A DNA stretch of 64,000 nt. It comes from Aculops lycopersici (taxonomy: Eukaryota > Arthropoda > Arachnida > Trombidiformes > Eriophyidae). A model generated the notes under the pieces. The model was given only the letters and a program-made list of their open reading frames with translations. It was not told the DNA's origin and did not search any database. The stretch is from contig WNKI01000002.1 of assembly GCA_015350385.1 (NCBI GenBank), positions 6,551,500 through 6,615,499 on the forward strand, given 5' to 3'. Position 1 is the first letter of the stretch. Each line of letters starts with the position of its first letter. Below, piece by piece: positions 12,554 to 22,400 of the stretch. The translations under genes were made by a program, and so were the position numbers.

Positions 12554-14413
12554 ATGGCAGACACTCAAGTTGACAGCAAGACATCGGTGCCTGCAACCAC
12601 CACCAATCTAGCATCCGCACCATCCGCAACAACGGGCGCCGGCGGCGGGGACAGCGACTCCTTGTATCCAATTGCAGTACTTATAGATGAACTTCGGAAT
12701 GAGGATATACAATTACGATTGAACAGTATAAAGAAGTTATCAACAATAGCGCTGGCCCTTGGCACTGAGCGCACCCGTCTAGAGCTTATTCCCTTCCTCA
12801 CTGACACGGTTTATGATGAGGACGAGGTCCTATTGGCTCTAGCCGAGCAATTGGGCCAATTCACACCCCTAGTCGGCGGGCCAGAGTATGTTCACTGTTT
12901 AATTGAACCACTCGAATCTTTGGCCACCTTAGAGGAAACTGTGGTTAGGGATAAGGCAGTGGAATCGTTGAGGAATATTGCACAACAACATTCGCCGGCT
13001 CATTTGCAAGAATATTTTGTACCATTAGTGCTGCGCTTAGCCGGAGGCGATTGGTTTACCTCACGAACATCCGCCTGCGGCCTGTTTAGTGTTGCCTATC
13101 CACGAGTGTTAAATCAGGCAAAACAAGAGTTACGCGAGGCATTTAAGAGACTTTGCGAGGATGATACACCAATGGTCCGAAGGTCGGCCTCCTCAAAGCT
13201 TGGCGAGTTTGCCAAGGTTCTAGAGCGCGAGTATGTCAAGGAGGACATTGTTCGTTTGTGGACCCAACTAGCACTTGACGAGCAAGATTCAGTCCGACTC
13301 CTTGCCGTTGAGGCTTGCTGTACAGTGGCTAATCTATTGACTCAGGAGGATATCGAAAAGTGTGTAGTTCCCCTGTTGAGATCCTCGGCCGAGGACAAAT
13401 CCTGGAGAGTGCGCTACATGGCTGCGGATAAGTTTACGGATTTACAAAACGCCGTTGGACCCCAAATCACACTCACCTTCTTGGTTCCATCATTTCAAGC
13501 TTTACTAAAAGACGCCGAGGCCGAGGTTCGTGCGGCGGCCGCCTCAAAAGTTCGCGACTTTTGCCAGAATCTACCCAAGGAAAGTCAGGAGCAGACAATT
13601 ATGCGCGACATCCTAGTTCATGTTAGAGATTTAGTCTCGGATGCAAACCAACACGTCAAGTCAGCTCTAGCCGCCGTTATTATGGGCCTAGCTCCAATTC
13701 TAGGCAAAGACTTAACTGTAAAACATCTATTACCCTTATTTCTCACACAACTCAAGGACGAGTGTCCGGAGGTTAGATTGAACATCATCTCCAATTTAGA
13801 TTGTGTAAATGAAGTTATTGGAATCCAACAATTAAGTCAATCCTTATTACCGGCCATAGTTGAGCTAGCCGAGGATCCAAAGTGGCGCGTTCGTTTGGCT
13901 ATCATACAATATATGCCACTTCTGGCCGGTCAACTAGGCGAGCAATTCTTCAATAGGAATATGAATAAACTATGTCTCGCCTGGTTGGTGGATCATGTGT
14001 ATGCTATTAGAGAGGCGGCAGTTCAAATATTGAAACAACTAACGGAGAAATTTGGCTGGGAATGGACCAATGCCCGGGTGGTGCCAAGATTGAAGAGTTT
14101 GGCCGAGGAGGGAAACTATCTACACAGGATGACCAGTTTATTCATCATCAGAGTTTTAACCGATACTTGTGATGCAAGCACATTAATTTCAACATTTCTA
14201 CCCATCGTCACCGACTTGGCGCGAGATAATGTGGCCAATGTTAGATTTAATGCTGCAAAGACGTTGCAGTTAATAGGAGAGAAGTTGTCGACCAAGCCAG
14301 AAGTGGATCAACATATTAAGCCAATCTTGAGAACTCTTCAGAAAGATGCCGATAATGATGTGCGTTATTTTGCAAACGAAGCCGTTAGGGCTCTCGATAT
14401 CACTGATGACTAG
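12554..14413 (+). CDS. Pp2A-29B: Protein phosphatase 2A 65-kDa regulatory/scaffold subunit A
   Basis: Single-exon ORF of 619 aa. The A subunit is the HEAT-repeat scaffold that holds the PP2A catalytic (C) subunit and a variable B subunit. From about residue 35 (SLYPIAVLIDELRNEDIQLR) to the end the sequence consists of HEAT repeats, with recognisable units such as EDKSWRVRYMAADKF, LAEDPKWRVRLAIIQY and DNVANVRFNAAKTL. The family is normally about 589 aa. The extra length is a Thr/Ala/Gly-rich N-terminal tail of about 35 residues. The ATG is the first in frame and is preceded by an AT-rich leader. AATAAA occurs immediately after the stop (14419-14424), and further downstream near 14,750 and 15,048, so alternative 3' ends are possible. 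Confidence 0.97.
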   Translation: MADTQVDSKTSVPATTTNLASAPSATTGAGGGDSDSLYPIAVLIDELRNEDIQLRLNSIKKLSTIALALGTERTRLELIPFLTDTVYDEDEVLLALAEQLGQFTPLVGGPEYVHCLIEPLESLATLEETVVRDKAVESLRNIAQQHSPAHLQEYFVPLVLRLAGGDWFTSRTSACGLFSVAYPRVLNQAKQELREAFKRLCEDDTPMVRRSASSKLGEFAKVLEREYVKEDIVRLWTQLALDEQDSVRLLAVEACCTVANLLTQEDIEKCVVPLLRSSAEDKSWRVRYMAADKFTDLQNAVGPQITLTFLVPSFQALLKDAEAEVRAAAASKVRDFCQNLPKESQEQTIMRDILVHVRDLVSDANQHVKSALAAVIMGLAPILGKDLTVKHLLPLFLTQLKDECPEVRLNIISNLDCVNEVIGIQQLSQSLLPAIVELAEDPKWRVRLAIIQYMPLLAGQLGEQFFNRNMNKLCLAWLVDHVYAIREAAVQILKQLTEKFGWEWTNARVVPRLKSLAEEGNYLHRMTSLFIIRVLTDTCDASTLISTFLPIVTDLARDNVANVRFNAAKTLQLIGEKLSTKPEVDQHIKPILRTLQKDADNDVRYFANEAVRALDITDD

Positions 14414-15209
14414 CTCTGAATAAATGAGGCAAGAAATAGGGGAAATTAATGAAGAGAGCGAGAGAGATAGAGAAATGATTAATCCTAGGTCAGAGATAGT
14501 AACAACTTTCTTTACCCCACATAGCGCCGATACGATTGCTATACTATAAAAAATGAACAGCTCAGAGACATAAATACGATGGCGATGATGATGACAATCA
14601 TCACAAAGCTGTTCATGTATATATCTATATATATAAAAAGTTCATGGATTTGTTTGGCTCTTGGAGAAAATTATTTGTTCGTGATCATGTCCTGACATAG
14701 AAACAGGTGCTTGTTTGTTTACTTGCTTCTCTACCTGTACAACTCTCACAATAAAATCGCTAGCAATCATCTTGTCATCGAGAAGCGTAGTTTCCAGTTC
14801 TTCAAATAACTATTAGCACCCTTGTGAGCGAGATGGACTTCGCTAGACGATTCCATTTTGATAATGGACAAAGAGGATGATCATCTTGAAATCCTCGACC
14901 ACAATTTAGTGGTTGTTCTAGCGCCATAACAACAACAACTTAGGCTGTCCGGTGTGTGCGAATGGCTCTCAAGGTTCTTGGTATTCTTTAATCGAAGAGC
15001 TCAATGAGGGTGTGATTTGGTTAGATGACTGTAAATAAGTTGTTGGCTCAATAAAAAGTGCTCAGTTTCATCACTCTTGGCAGTTACATTATTCTGGTAC
15101 ATGTATTAATCAAATGTGTGTGCTTACGAATATTTATAGAATTTAACAGTCTAATATACTTTCTTCTGTATATTCAATATAATAGAAATAGAGAACTGAT
15201 TACAAAATT
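14414..15209. other. PP2A-A 3' UTR / convergent intergenic region
   Basis: This lies between PP2A-A (plus) and CNRIP1 (minus), whose 3' ends face each other. It contains several AATAAA signals, an AT-rich TATATA stretch, and an inverted repeat (ATGAACAGCT at 14553-14562 and AGCTGTTCAT at 14607-14616) enclosing a GATGATGA..TCATCA inner stem. No coding frame is supported. Confidence 0.6.
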
Positions 15210-15908
15210 TCAATAGAATTGAGTTTTCTCAATCTCTATACTACTCCTTTCCGGTTTAATCTGGCAGTCGTAGTCAATAAAATGTAACTGTTGGCCCCAG
15301 TGAAGATGTTGCGAGTTTTCTGAATCATAAAATTTGACTTGCAATGGAATCATGAGCGATAATCCATCTTGGAATCTTAAAACAATTGGAATGTCGGTGC
15401 GTTTTTTGTTCTTATTGGGTGGAAATGTGGTTGGCCAGTCAAATTCGTAGGTTGATGAGCCATTTTGTTTTGTCAAATCGATTAAATTAACCAAAGAGTC
15501 TTGAGCAGATACAGATCTGTTCGATTGTTTCATGGATGGCAGTAGCATTAGTATTAGTTGGGTTAATTAACTGAAGGTTTATAATTCGAGATTCGGTTAA
15601 CTAATTTTTTGCGTAGAATACTCACTGCAAGGGGATTGATGGTTTTATGGTGATGGTACAACGATATTTGGTCTCGCTCTTGAGCTTGAGCGTATGTTCC
15701 TGACCAAATCTCTGGCCATCCCTCTGTAGAGTGAAGAGTTAAATCCAAATTAGAATAAGGTCTTCCTCTTTTCCCAGAGAGAATAGATAAGGAAAGTTGA
15801 GTGCAAGAGGAAGTTGGTAAAACTTACCTTAAAAAATACGTTTTGATTCTCCTCGTCGCTAATGATCTGAAATTGGATCTTAAGCGGCGAGCCGTTCGTC
15901 GAGTCCAT
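15210..15908 (-). CDS. CNRIP1: CB1 cannabinoid receptor-interacting protein 1 orthologue, three exons
   Basis: Assembled from splice sites: exon 1 15908-15828, exon 2 15723-15626, exon 3 15516-15210; introns 104 and 109 bp with GTAAGT/GTGAGT donors and CTACAG/GAACAG acceptors. The phases join cleanly to give 161 aa, against 164 in human. The N-terminus has FFKRDGQRFGQEHTLKL, matching the family's FYKVDGQRFGQ..TIKL signature, followed by a Tyr-rich strand and IKPS. The C-terminal part has LQVKFYDSENSQHLHWG and a YDC.IKP motif, matching WQVKFYNY..CQWG and the YEC.PN region. In vertebrates the protein binds the CB1 receptor tail. Arthropods lack CB1, so here it must have another partner. It folds as a small beta-sandwich protein. 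It is tandem with and downstream of stoned. Confidence 0.88.
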
Positions 15909-17234
15909 GATGATTCGTTGCCTAGTGGTTGTTTTTTGCAGAGTTCAATTGGTTCAAGCGAAATTTCGATGCTAAAAGTTTCGTTGAATAGAGTCTCTTG
16001 GCTTCGGATGATTCTTTTTTGTCAAAAAAGTAGGTAAAAATATTTTCCCATTTGATGGACCTGCTCTTTGGTTATCTGGTTGTAATTGGGTAATAAAATA
16101 AAGAGGTACCAATAACAATACTAATAATTGAAATACGTATAAAGGTGATGATGATGATAATAGGATGAGATCATTGGTCTTGGATTCCAAGGTGCACCTC
16201 GGACCTTTTGTAAAAAAATTTGGGTGTGTTCAGTGTGTGAATGTGTGTAGTGAGTAAGTAAAGTAAGTAAGTTAGTAAGTTAGTTTAGGCCCGTCGCCGT
16301 TGGCCGGATACGAATAGGGAAATTACTGCGAGGCACTTCCGCACCATTGGAGAGAGTGCGCGCGCGAGCTAGGTGCTCCACCAATAAGGATCCCCTTGGC
16401 CCCTTGTGTGTTATTTTGCAATCGCCCATCTTTTTAACGGGCCAATAGGTCACCACCCAAGTCGCTATACGCGCGCTGGCGCTGAAAAAGTGTAGCTAAG
16501 AGCGCGAGCGCATATGTCCTCGTTGCTCCTAGGCGCCCGCCGTCCATCTGGTTTGTCTCTCTATGTGAGTGTGTTGATCTATCTATCAGTGAGCACGCAA
16601 AGCGAGAGCTAGGCATTAGGAGATTTCCGTATCGGATTGGCCTTAGCAAACAAGCAAGATTTGGGAGCGACACGCGTAAGATCGTGCAAAGGAATGGTGA
16701 GCAACCGCTGCTGCTGGTACTACCGCCGCCGCCACCGCTTTGGTAGACTGGTGGTAGTGGTGGCACCTAGCGACTTTGGCGCTTCGCGCATCTGTGTAGT
16801 CAGCTACACAGGCGAGTGCGATACAATGCACACCCAACTCTACAGAAAACCACTGAGTGATACTTGAATGCACCTGGCCTCATACAACTAACCACAAGCA
16901 AGCAATTGCAACGCTATTGTAAACTACTGGCCTCAAGAGACGACAAGTCACTAGAGCAAAAAGTGAATTTCTGCTGACTCAATCTCAACGTATATTACAT
17001 TTTAATAATACTTTGTGTGTTGGTAGTGGTGGTTCTAAGTGCGTGGAGTGAGCTCATCTGTGTCGAGGTTACCTTTTCTTATTGTGACTTTTTGATAATG
17101 GTAATGATAATTATTGATAGATAATGGAAACAAAATCAAAATATCCTCCCTATGCTGGCCTCTCGGCACCCTAACTAGTCTTTTGAATTTGTGTCTGGTT
17201 CACATTGGCTCTTCGTTTTTCCTTCTCCTCATGG
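15909..17234. other. stoned 3' UTR and CNRIP1 upstream region
   Basis: Intergenic between two minus-strand genes. A minus-strand frame at 15,972-16,190 encodes a hydrophobic run but has no ATG and is disrupted before CNRIP1, so I do not call it. The 16,430-16,870 part is GC-rich with short chance frames on both strands. No RNA gene was recognised. Confidence 0.5.
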
Positions 17235-20200
17235 TCAACTTTTGGCTTCGTCATCATCATCGTCGTCGTCGTCATCGTCGTCGTCGCTATCCTCCTCGCG
17301 TTGCAAGTCGCCGTCGCGATCTGGTTGCTTCATGATCACGATTGGCGGAGCTTCAGGTGGTTGGTCGGCAGCAGAGGTGTCAAGTTGCTTCGAGCCCAAG
17401 TTGACTGATAGGCGCATCTTAACTCTGTACTCGTATTTGGCCGAGTATTTGACATACTTTTCCGGCGGCTCGTCATCGCAGGGACTTATGGAAATAGATC
17501 TTAGGGTTGTATGTGAGACTGTGGTCGCGGGCATTGTGTATTCAACATGGATATACTCGTAGAAACTATCGGGCATCTGGTCATAGGCCGTAAGTGGCAA
17601 ACGAATTTTCATTGTATTTTGCACATATGCCGACTGGGTCTCCTTTGGCCACCTGGTTGCGCGCCAAACGATTGCATGATGATGATGCTCATACTTCGCC
17701 TGGCCAGAGGTAACCTCAATTAGCGACGAGTCGTCGTTAAAATCTTGAAGCCCGCCGCCGCCGCCAAGGAAACGCTCAATGCCCTTCACTTTTCCTGGCC
17801 GCCTATTAACCGACTTCTTGCTTCCCATTCTAAAGTGCTTCTCCTCCCTAAAGAAGTAAATCCAACACTCGGGTATGTGTACGCGAATTGCAATATTCTC
17901 ACAAGGAATCTGGCCATGCCTCCGACTAACCTCACCTGGAACCATGACGTCGACATTGATGCTAACCTTTGTGCGAGTAACTGACATATTGGAACTAATT
18001 TGCAACGGCAACTCGCGATTCCTTGGCGGTCTGACGCGGAATCGCATCAACTCAAAGAAGGTGGCGTCAGGTGGCACCAATCTAATTAGCCGCGAGTCAA
18101 TATTTTCAAACTCGTCCTTCTCAACGGCGGGATGCAATTCCCATTGTTCTAATCTAATCCACTCCTCCGTGACCACGGGCAATATGTCCATTCTTCCCAC
18201 CACCTCGCGTCCCTGCCTATGGATTTCATTGATTCCCACCTCAACTGTTGGCATTCCGTTTAGGAAGGAGAGAAAGAATAGACGAACACGAGCAAGTTGC
18301 TTGATTATTTGTCCAATTTGATTCAAATCTATGTAAGTCTCATCCCTAACGGCCATTTGAACCTCCTCCGTTTTGTAGGTGGACAGCGAGCGGTCGCGGT
18401 AGATGGGAATCTTGAACAGGTGATCCTCGAGACAAAACTTAAACTGCTTGATGCCCTCGTAGTCGACGCAACCCAATTTAATGATTTGCGATATTTGAGG
18501 CGAATGCTCAATGGGCGCACCGATGCGCTTTATGGCACCAATGCTGATTGGATCAACTCCATGGCCACCACTTGTTGTGCTGGTACCAATGTGACCCGTG
18601 TGAATAAAGCGAGCTAGCTGACCCTGACGAACGCCAACTCGTTCCTTGTAAAAGATGTATTGTAACTTAATGGTGAATATCTTGCCAAATTGGTCAAATT
18701 GTTGGCTGGAAATCTCGCTAACTGTATAGGTAGCTTGTATAGGAATCTCTTGCATTGGTTTCTTGTCCTCAGGTTTATCGAATATTTGCAAAGCTATGCA
18801 AGTTTGCGGCGCTTGTTGCTGCTGCTGCTGCTGGTTGTGTGCATCCTTTTCCGGTTGCTGGGTAACAGGTGGCGCCGCAACCTTTTTTGCTTCAGCTGGA
18901 GCTAGAGGCACCTGCGCCAATCTAACATAAATCTTCTTCCAAAACCTATTTGCCGTTAGCTTCTTCTTAGGGGGATAGCGCATCATCATCTCCCAACCGT
19001 CACCCTCCCATTTGGCCGGATACTCGTCGAGCACGTAGGAGGTGTCGTCGTCGTAGAGGGGCGTGTCGGGCCGCGCGTACTCGCCCGCCTCGTCGTCTAA
19101 ATCTTTGGCCATAGGAATAACAAAGGCGCCACCGTCGTTTTCGCCACCATCGTCCTCGTCGTCGTCTTCATCGTAATCACTCTCCGACTCTCGTTTCAAC
19201 TTGTCCAACTCTTTCTCTGACTTTTGTTGTATACTCGTGTCAGGTTGATCTTCATTAGACTCGGCGGTATTCGTATCCATAGGTGTCTTTTTGCCATTCT
19301 GGTTCTCATTGGTGCCATCGTCGTCAGACCAGTCGGATCCGTCGTTGGACTTGCGCCGCTTGTTCAAACGCTCGTTGCGAGTTTTGTAGCTTAAAATCGG
19401 ACTTGGCATATCCTCCACTTGGCCACGTTCGCGAGCCTGACGCATAGAGCTCTTAGAGGGTGGCGGTGGAAGTAGCGGAACAAGAGTTGGGATAGCCTGA
19501 GCCTCACTGATGGCGCCATCGCCACAGGTGGCTGTTCCGTCGCCGCCGGGTGGTTTCACGGCATCGCGAGCCTTGATTACAATCTGAATCCTATCGTCGT
19601 CCTCGTCACTATCGGACGAGGAGTCCTCTTGAGCCGCTGACTTTTTAGCCTTCGGTGTTTTCTTGGGTCGCAGTCTCGGATTAGATTGAATTGGCAATGT
19701 GGCTTGTTGTTGCTGCTGTTGATGTTGCTCCCGGGAACTCGACGATGACGACATTGACGACACAGAGGATATTTGTGGTCTAGGAACGGAACTCAGATTC
19801 ATACTTGAAGTGGCAGAGGTAGCATTCGTTGCAGTGGTTGGTTCATTTGGAGATGATGCCTGTTGTTGGCTCGACGATTTGTCAAACTCGGCACTTCCGC
19901 TTGATAGCCCTTGACTCGAGCGCTGTCTAGTGGCCGCTTTGTTCTCGATAACCGTTTCAATTGAGGCCGACTCAGCAATTGGTCCAGGCGGCGATCGACT
20001 TGCTTGTGACTCGCCACTTCCGCCGCTTTCCAGCGACGAGGTTCCTTGGTGCGTTGGTTTAGTTCCAATTGTTGCATGGGAATCACTTGTGTTCATAAGC
20101 GAGGTAAGCGCGTCCTTGTCGATTACTGTCTCAAAGGGATCAAAGTAACCCACTGGTCGCTCGCCTGTTATGCTGTCCGAATTAGGTGCGCCCTTGATGA

Positions 20201-21266
20201 CATGAGTCACGGAGGTGGTTTGATCTATTTGCATTATTTGGCCATCATTCATAGCATGATTATCAGTCATTGTAGCGAATCCCTCAGTTGTATTGGCATT
20301 AATTCTCGCCCTGTTTAATGCACCATCCACTTCCGGCTCGGCCTCCGCTAGAAGGGAGGCAAACATTTCGGCCTTTGAGATTGAGTCGGTTTCAATTCCA
20401 CCTTGAGGAATTGAAACAGCCGCCTGATCCTTGGATGGTGCCTTGTCACCTTGACCAACTTCATGATCGTGATCACTTCCGGTACCTGCGCTTAATGGAG
20501 AAGATTTGATATTCCTAACAGGTGTCGATACAAGCTCATCCTCGTCGTCATCAATAGAATCGTGGGTTTTGGTTGTAATCGATTGGTTTAGTCCTTTAGT
20601 TTTGACATCCGAGTCAGCGGGTTTGTTTTCTGAAAGCTCGACTGAGTTTAAGTCTGACGTAATTGGCTTGGCTTTAGTGCCAGTGCCGCTCCCAATTCCT
20701 GGCGACGGAAGGGAAACGTCGTCATCGGTTATGGTCTCAAAGGGATCGAAAGGATTGAAACCCTCAATGGCGGCGCCAAGTCCCTCCAATTGTTGTGCCG
20801 AAAACTTTTTATCGTTTGTCTCAATGGCCGACTGGAAGTCTGCCGTCATTTTGGCTATCAGATCTGTCTGCGCGTTGGTCAAATTAGTTGGCGTCTTACC
20901 CTCGGCGCCTGCCTCTCCATTATCCTTCATCATCAACTCCTGTTGCTTTAAGGTGAATGAGGCCGCCTCAAAGGAGCTCATGTTTCTCAAGTACAATCGT
21001 CGATCGGCGTGCGTCCGTTGGACACCTGTGCTGGAATCCGTGACACCTGTAAAATCCGCTTGGCCACTACTGTGACGTCTGGTGTGCAGTTGATTATTGC
21101 CACCGGACTCTTGTTGCTGCAACTTCGCCGCGTCCGCTGCATCCAACTCGGCCACCTGTGTATCAAAAACATTCTGCACTTGCGCTATGATTGCCGCGGC
21201 ATTCGCCGCATTGTCCTCGGCCTCCTCCCAGCCAGCGAGAAATGGATTGCTCTGGTGACGATTCAT
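17235..21266 (-). CDS. stnB: Stoned B (stonin-type endocytic adaptor), second ORF of the stoned locus
   Basis: Single-exon ORF of 1,343 aa. Stonins are adaptors that sort synaptotagmin I into clathrin-coated endocytic vesicles at synapses. The N-terminal half is disordered and carries endocytic peptides: NPF at residues 7-9, NPFDPFETI at about 171-179 and another DPFETV near 375, which bind EH-domain and AP-2 partners. The stonin homology domain starts near residue 750 (GWEMMMRYPPKKKL). A mu-homology domain follows to about residue 1310, including the FKFCLEDHLFKIPIYRDR entry segment and the ECWIYFFREEKHFR region. The C-terminus is an acidic run with 12 consecutive Asp. The ATG has G at -3. 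It begins only 45 nt after the stnA stop, the arrangement of the Drosophila dicistronic stoned mRNA. Confidence 0.96.
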   Translation of the reverse strand: MNRHQSNPFLAGWEEAEDNAANAAAIIAQVQNVFDTQVAELDAADAAKLQQQESGGNNQLHTRRHSSGQADFTGVTDSSTGVQRTHADRRLYLRNMSSFEAASFTLKQQELMMKDNGEAGAEGKTPTNLTNAQTDLIAKMTADFQSAIETNDKKFSAQQLEGLGAAIEGFNPFDPFETITDDDVSLPSPGIGSGTGTKAKPITSDLNSVELSENKPADSDVKTKGLNQSITTKTHDSIDDDEDELVSTPVRNIKSSPLSAGTGSDHDHEVGQGDKAPSKDQAAVSIPQGGIETDSISKAEMFASLLAEAEPEVDGALNRARINANTTEGFATMTDNHAMNDGQIMQIDQTTSVTHVIKGAPNSDSITGERPVGYFDPFETVIDKDALTSLMNTSDSHATIGTKPTHQGTSSLESGGSGESQASRSPPGPIAESASIETVIENKAATRQRSSQGLSSGSAEFDKSSSQQQASSPNEPTTATNATSATSSMNLSSVPRPQISSVSSMSSSSSSREQHQQQQQQATLPIQSNPRLRPKKTPKAKKSAAQEDSSSDSDEDDDRIQIVIKARDAVKPPGGDGTATCGDGAISEAQAIPTLVPLLPPPPSKSSMRQARERGQVEDMPSPILSYKTRNERLNKRRKSNDGSDWSDDDGTNENQNGKKTPMDTNTAESNEDQPDTSIQQKSEKELDKLKRESESDYDEDDDEDDGGENDGGAFVIPMAKDLDDEAGEYARPDTPLYDDDTSYVLDEYPAKWEGDGWEMMMRYPPKKKLTANRFWKKIYVRLAQVPLAPAEAKKVAAPPVTQQPEKDAHNQQQQQQQAPQTCIALQIFDKPEDKKPMQEIPIQATYTVSEISSQQFDQFGKIFTIKLQYIFYKERVGVRQGQLARFIHTGHIGTSTTSGGHGVDPISIGAIKRIGAPIEHSPQISQIIKLGCVDYEGIKQFKFCLEDHLFKIPIYRDRSLSTYKTEEVQMAVRDETYIDLNQIGQIIKQLARVRLFFLSFLNGMPTVEVGINEIHRQGREVVGRMDILPVVTEEWIRLEQWELHPAVEKDEFENIDSRLIRLVPPDATFFELMRFRVRPPRNRELPLQISSNMSVTRTKVSINVDVMVPGEVSRRHGQIPCENIAIRVHIPECWIYFFREEKHFRMGSKKSVNRRPGKVKGIERFLGGGGGLQDFNDDSSLIEVTSGQAKYEHHHHAIVWRATRWPKETQSAYVQNTMKIRLPLTAYDQMPDSFYEYIHVEYTMPATTVSHTTLRSISISPCDDEPPEKYVKYSAKYEYRVKMRLSVNLGSKQLDTSAADQPPEAPPIVIMKQPDRDGDLQREEDSDDDDDDDDDDDDEAKS

Positions 21267-21311
21267 TTCAAGTTTGGTCTTGTTGTCTATTGAGAGTTTT
21301 TTGCTGATTTT
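21267..21311 (-). promoter_or_regulatory. 45-nt stnA-stnB intercistronic spacer
   Basis: This is the space between the stnA TAA (21312-21314) and the stnB ATG (21266-21264). It is A-rich on the coding strand, contains no AUG, and leaves too little room for a promoter and 5' UTR of a separate gene. It implies that stnB is translated from the same mRNA as stnA. Drosophila stoned has a gap of similar size (about 55 nt, from memory). Confidence 0.75.
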
Positions 21312-22400
21312 TTAAAAGTTAACGTACGAAGTGTCGAAAGGGTCGTCGTAAGCAGGACTTGGAGTTGATATTAGTTTTTCTTGCTCCTTTGGTTTTTCCT
21401 GTCCACTTTGAATGGATTCGATTGTGGTGAGATTAGTAGTAGTGGTTGCTGGTAAATCTGCTAGCACTGGCTCCACAAAGGATGTGTCGAAAGGATCCGG
21501 TTCCTGGTCGGCCGCAGCTGGAATTTGCTCCGACTTTGGTCTCGGTCTTGGGCGAGCCGCAACCTTTGGGTTTATGTCCAACTTCTTAGTTTGCTCCTCG
21601 ATAACCTGCGCCGCCTTCTTGGCCGCTTCCGCTTCCTCCTGCTGCTTCTTCAATAGTAACTTTAGTTCTCTCTCCTCAGCCTTCCGTTTCTCTTCCGCCG
21701 AACGTAAATCTAAACCAAAATCCTCCAGTAGCTCGTTGACAACAAACTGAGTTTTGCTATCTCCCGACTGAGAGGCAACTGAATCTTTCTTCTTAGTTGC
21801 AACCTTTGGACAACCAAATGCGTCCAACTCCTGCTTTGAACTCTGTGGCAAATTTGCGCCACTATCTGTTGGATTATTATTATTATTATTATTGATGTCA
21901 CTGGTTCTCTTCTCCGGAATTCCAGTTCTAAATTTTATAACCTGCTCTGGAGTTAGTCTTAGCTCGTAATCTGGTTCATTCAACTTATCAATAGCACTCG
22001 ACTCCTTCCATTGGTTTAAATTCTTTTGCGACTCCTTGACCACCTGCTCAACTCGCGCTGTTATCGAATCAAAATACTTCCACTCCTCGCGAGTCTTCTT
22101 CTTCTCTTCAATCTCCTCTTTTTGTCGCTGTTTTGCCAACAAAACACTGTTAACCTTCTTGTCTTTACCCTCCTCTTTGGCCTTCCTGTATAATTCTCTC
22201 AGTTTATCCGGATCGTTAACGTCAATTTCGCCTGGTTCCACACCGAGAGCTAATAGTTCAGATGGATGTGGTGGAGCCTCAACCACATACTCGTCATATA
22301 AATCGTCCTCTAGATCTTTGTTTTGCTTATTGCCGTGCGCTTGAGATGAAGAAGTTAAACCTGAAGTTAGTGGTTTTAATTTCTTCTTTAGGAAATTCAT
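21312..22400 (-). CDS. stnA: Stoned A, first ORF of the stoned locus
   Basis: Single-exon ORF of 362 aa. Stoned A is a presynaptic protein that acts with stonin/stoned B in synaptic-vesicle recycling and binds AP-2 through DPF motifs. The N-terminus is MNFLKKKLKPL. A conserved block follows (ELLALGVEPGEIDVNDPDKL), then charged helical segments (EEIEEKKKTREEWKYFDSI) and a coiled-coil-like Glu/Lys/Ala stretch near residues 235-275. Two C-terminal DPFDTS(F/Y) motifs are present, the last at the extreme C-terminus. The ORF has no Met other than the initiator, and only four out-of-frame AUGs in 1,086 nt. This should help ribosomes reach stnB. The start codon has G at -3, so simple leaky scanning past a very weak start is not obvious. 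Confidence 0.93.
   Translation of the reverse strand: MNFLKKKLKPLTSGLTSSSQAHGNKQNKDLEDDLYDEYVVEAPPHPSELLALGVEPGEIDVNDPDKLRELYRKAKEEGKDKKVNSVLLAKQRQKEEIEEKKKTREEWKYFDSITARVEQVVKESQKNLNQWKESSAIDKLNEPDYELRLTPEQVIKFRTGIPEKRTSDINNNNNNNPTDSGANLPQSSKQELDAFGCPKVATKKKDSVASQSGDSKTQFVVNELLEDFGLDLRSAEEKRKAEERELKLLLKKQQEEAEAAKKAAQVIEEQTKKLDINPKVAARPRPRPKSEQIPAAADQEPDPFDTSFVEPVLADLPATTTTNLTTIESIQSGQEKPKEQEKLISTPSPAYDDPFDTSYVNF

Noticed and set aside
15972..16190. Minus-strand frame with a hydrophobic segment upstream of CNRIP1
   Set aside because: No ATG, no clear acceptor, and it ends in a stop before the CNRIP1 ATG. CNRIP1 proteins have no membrane segment.
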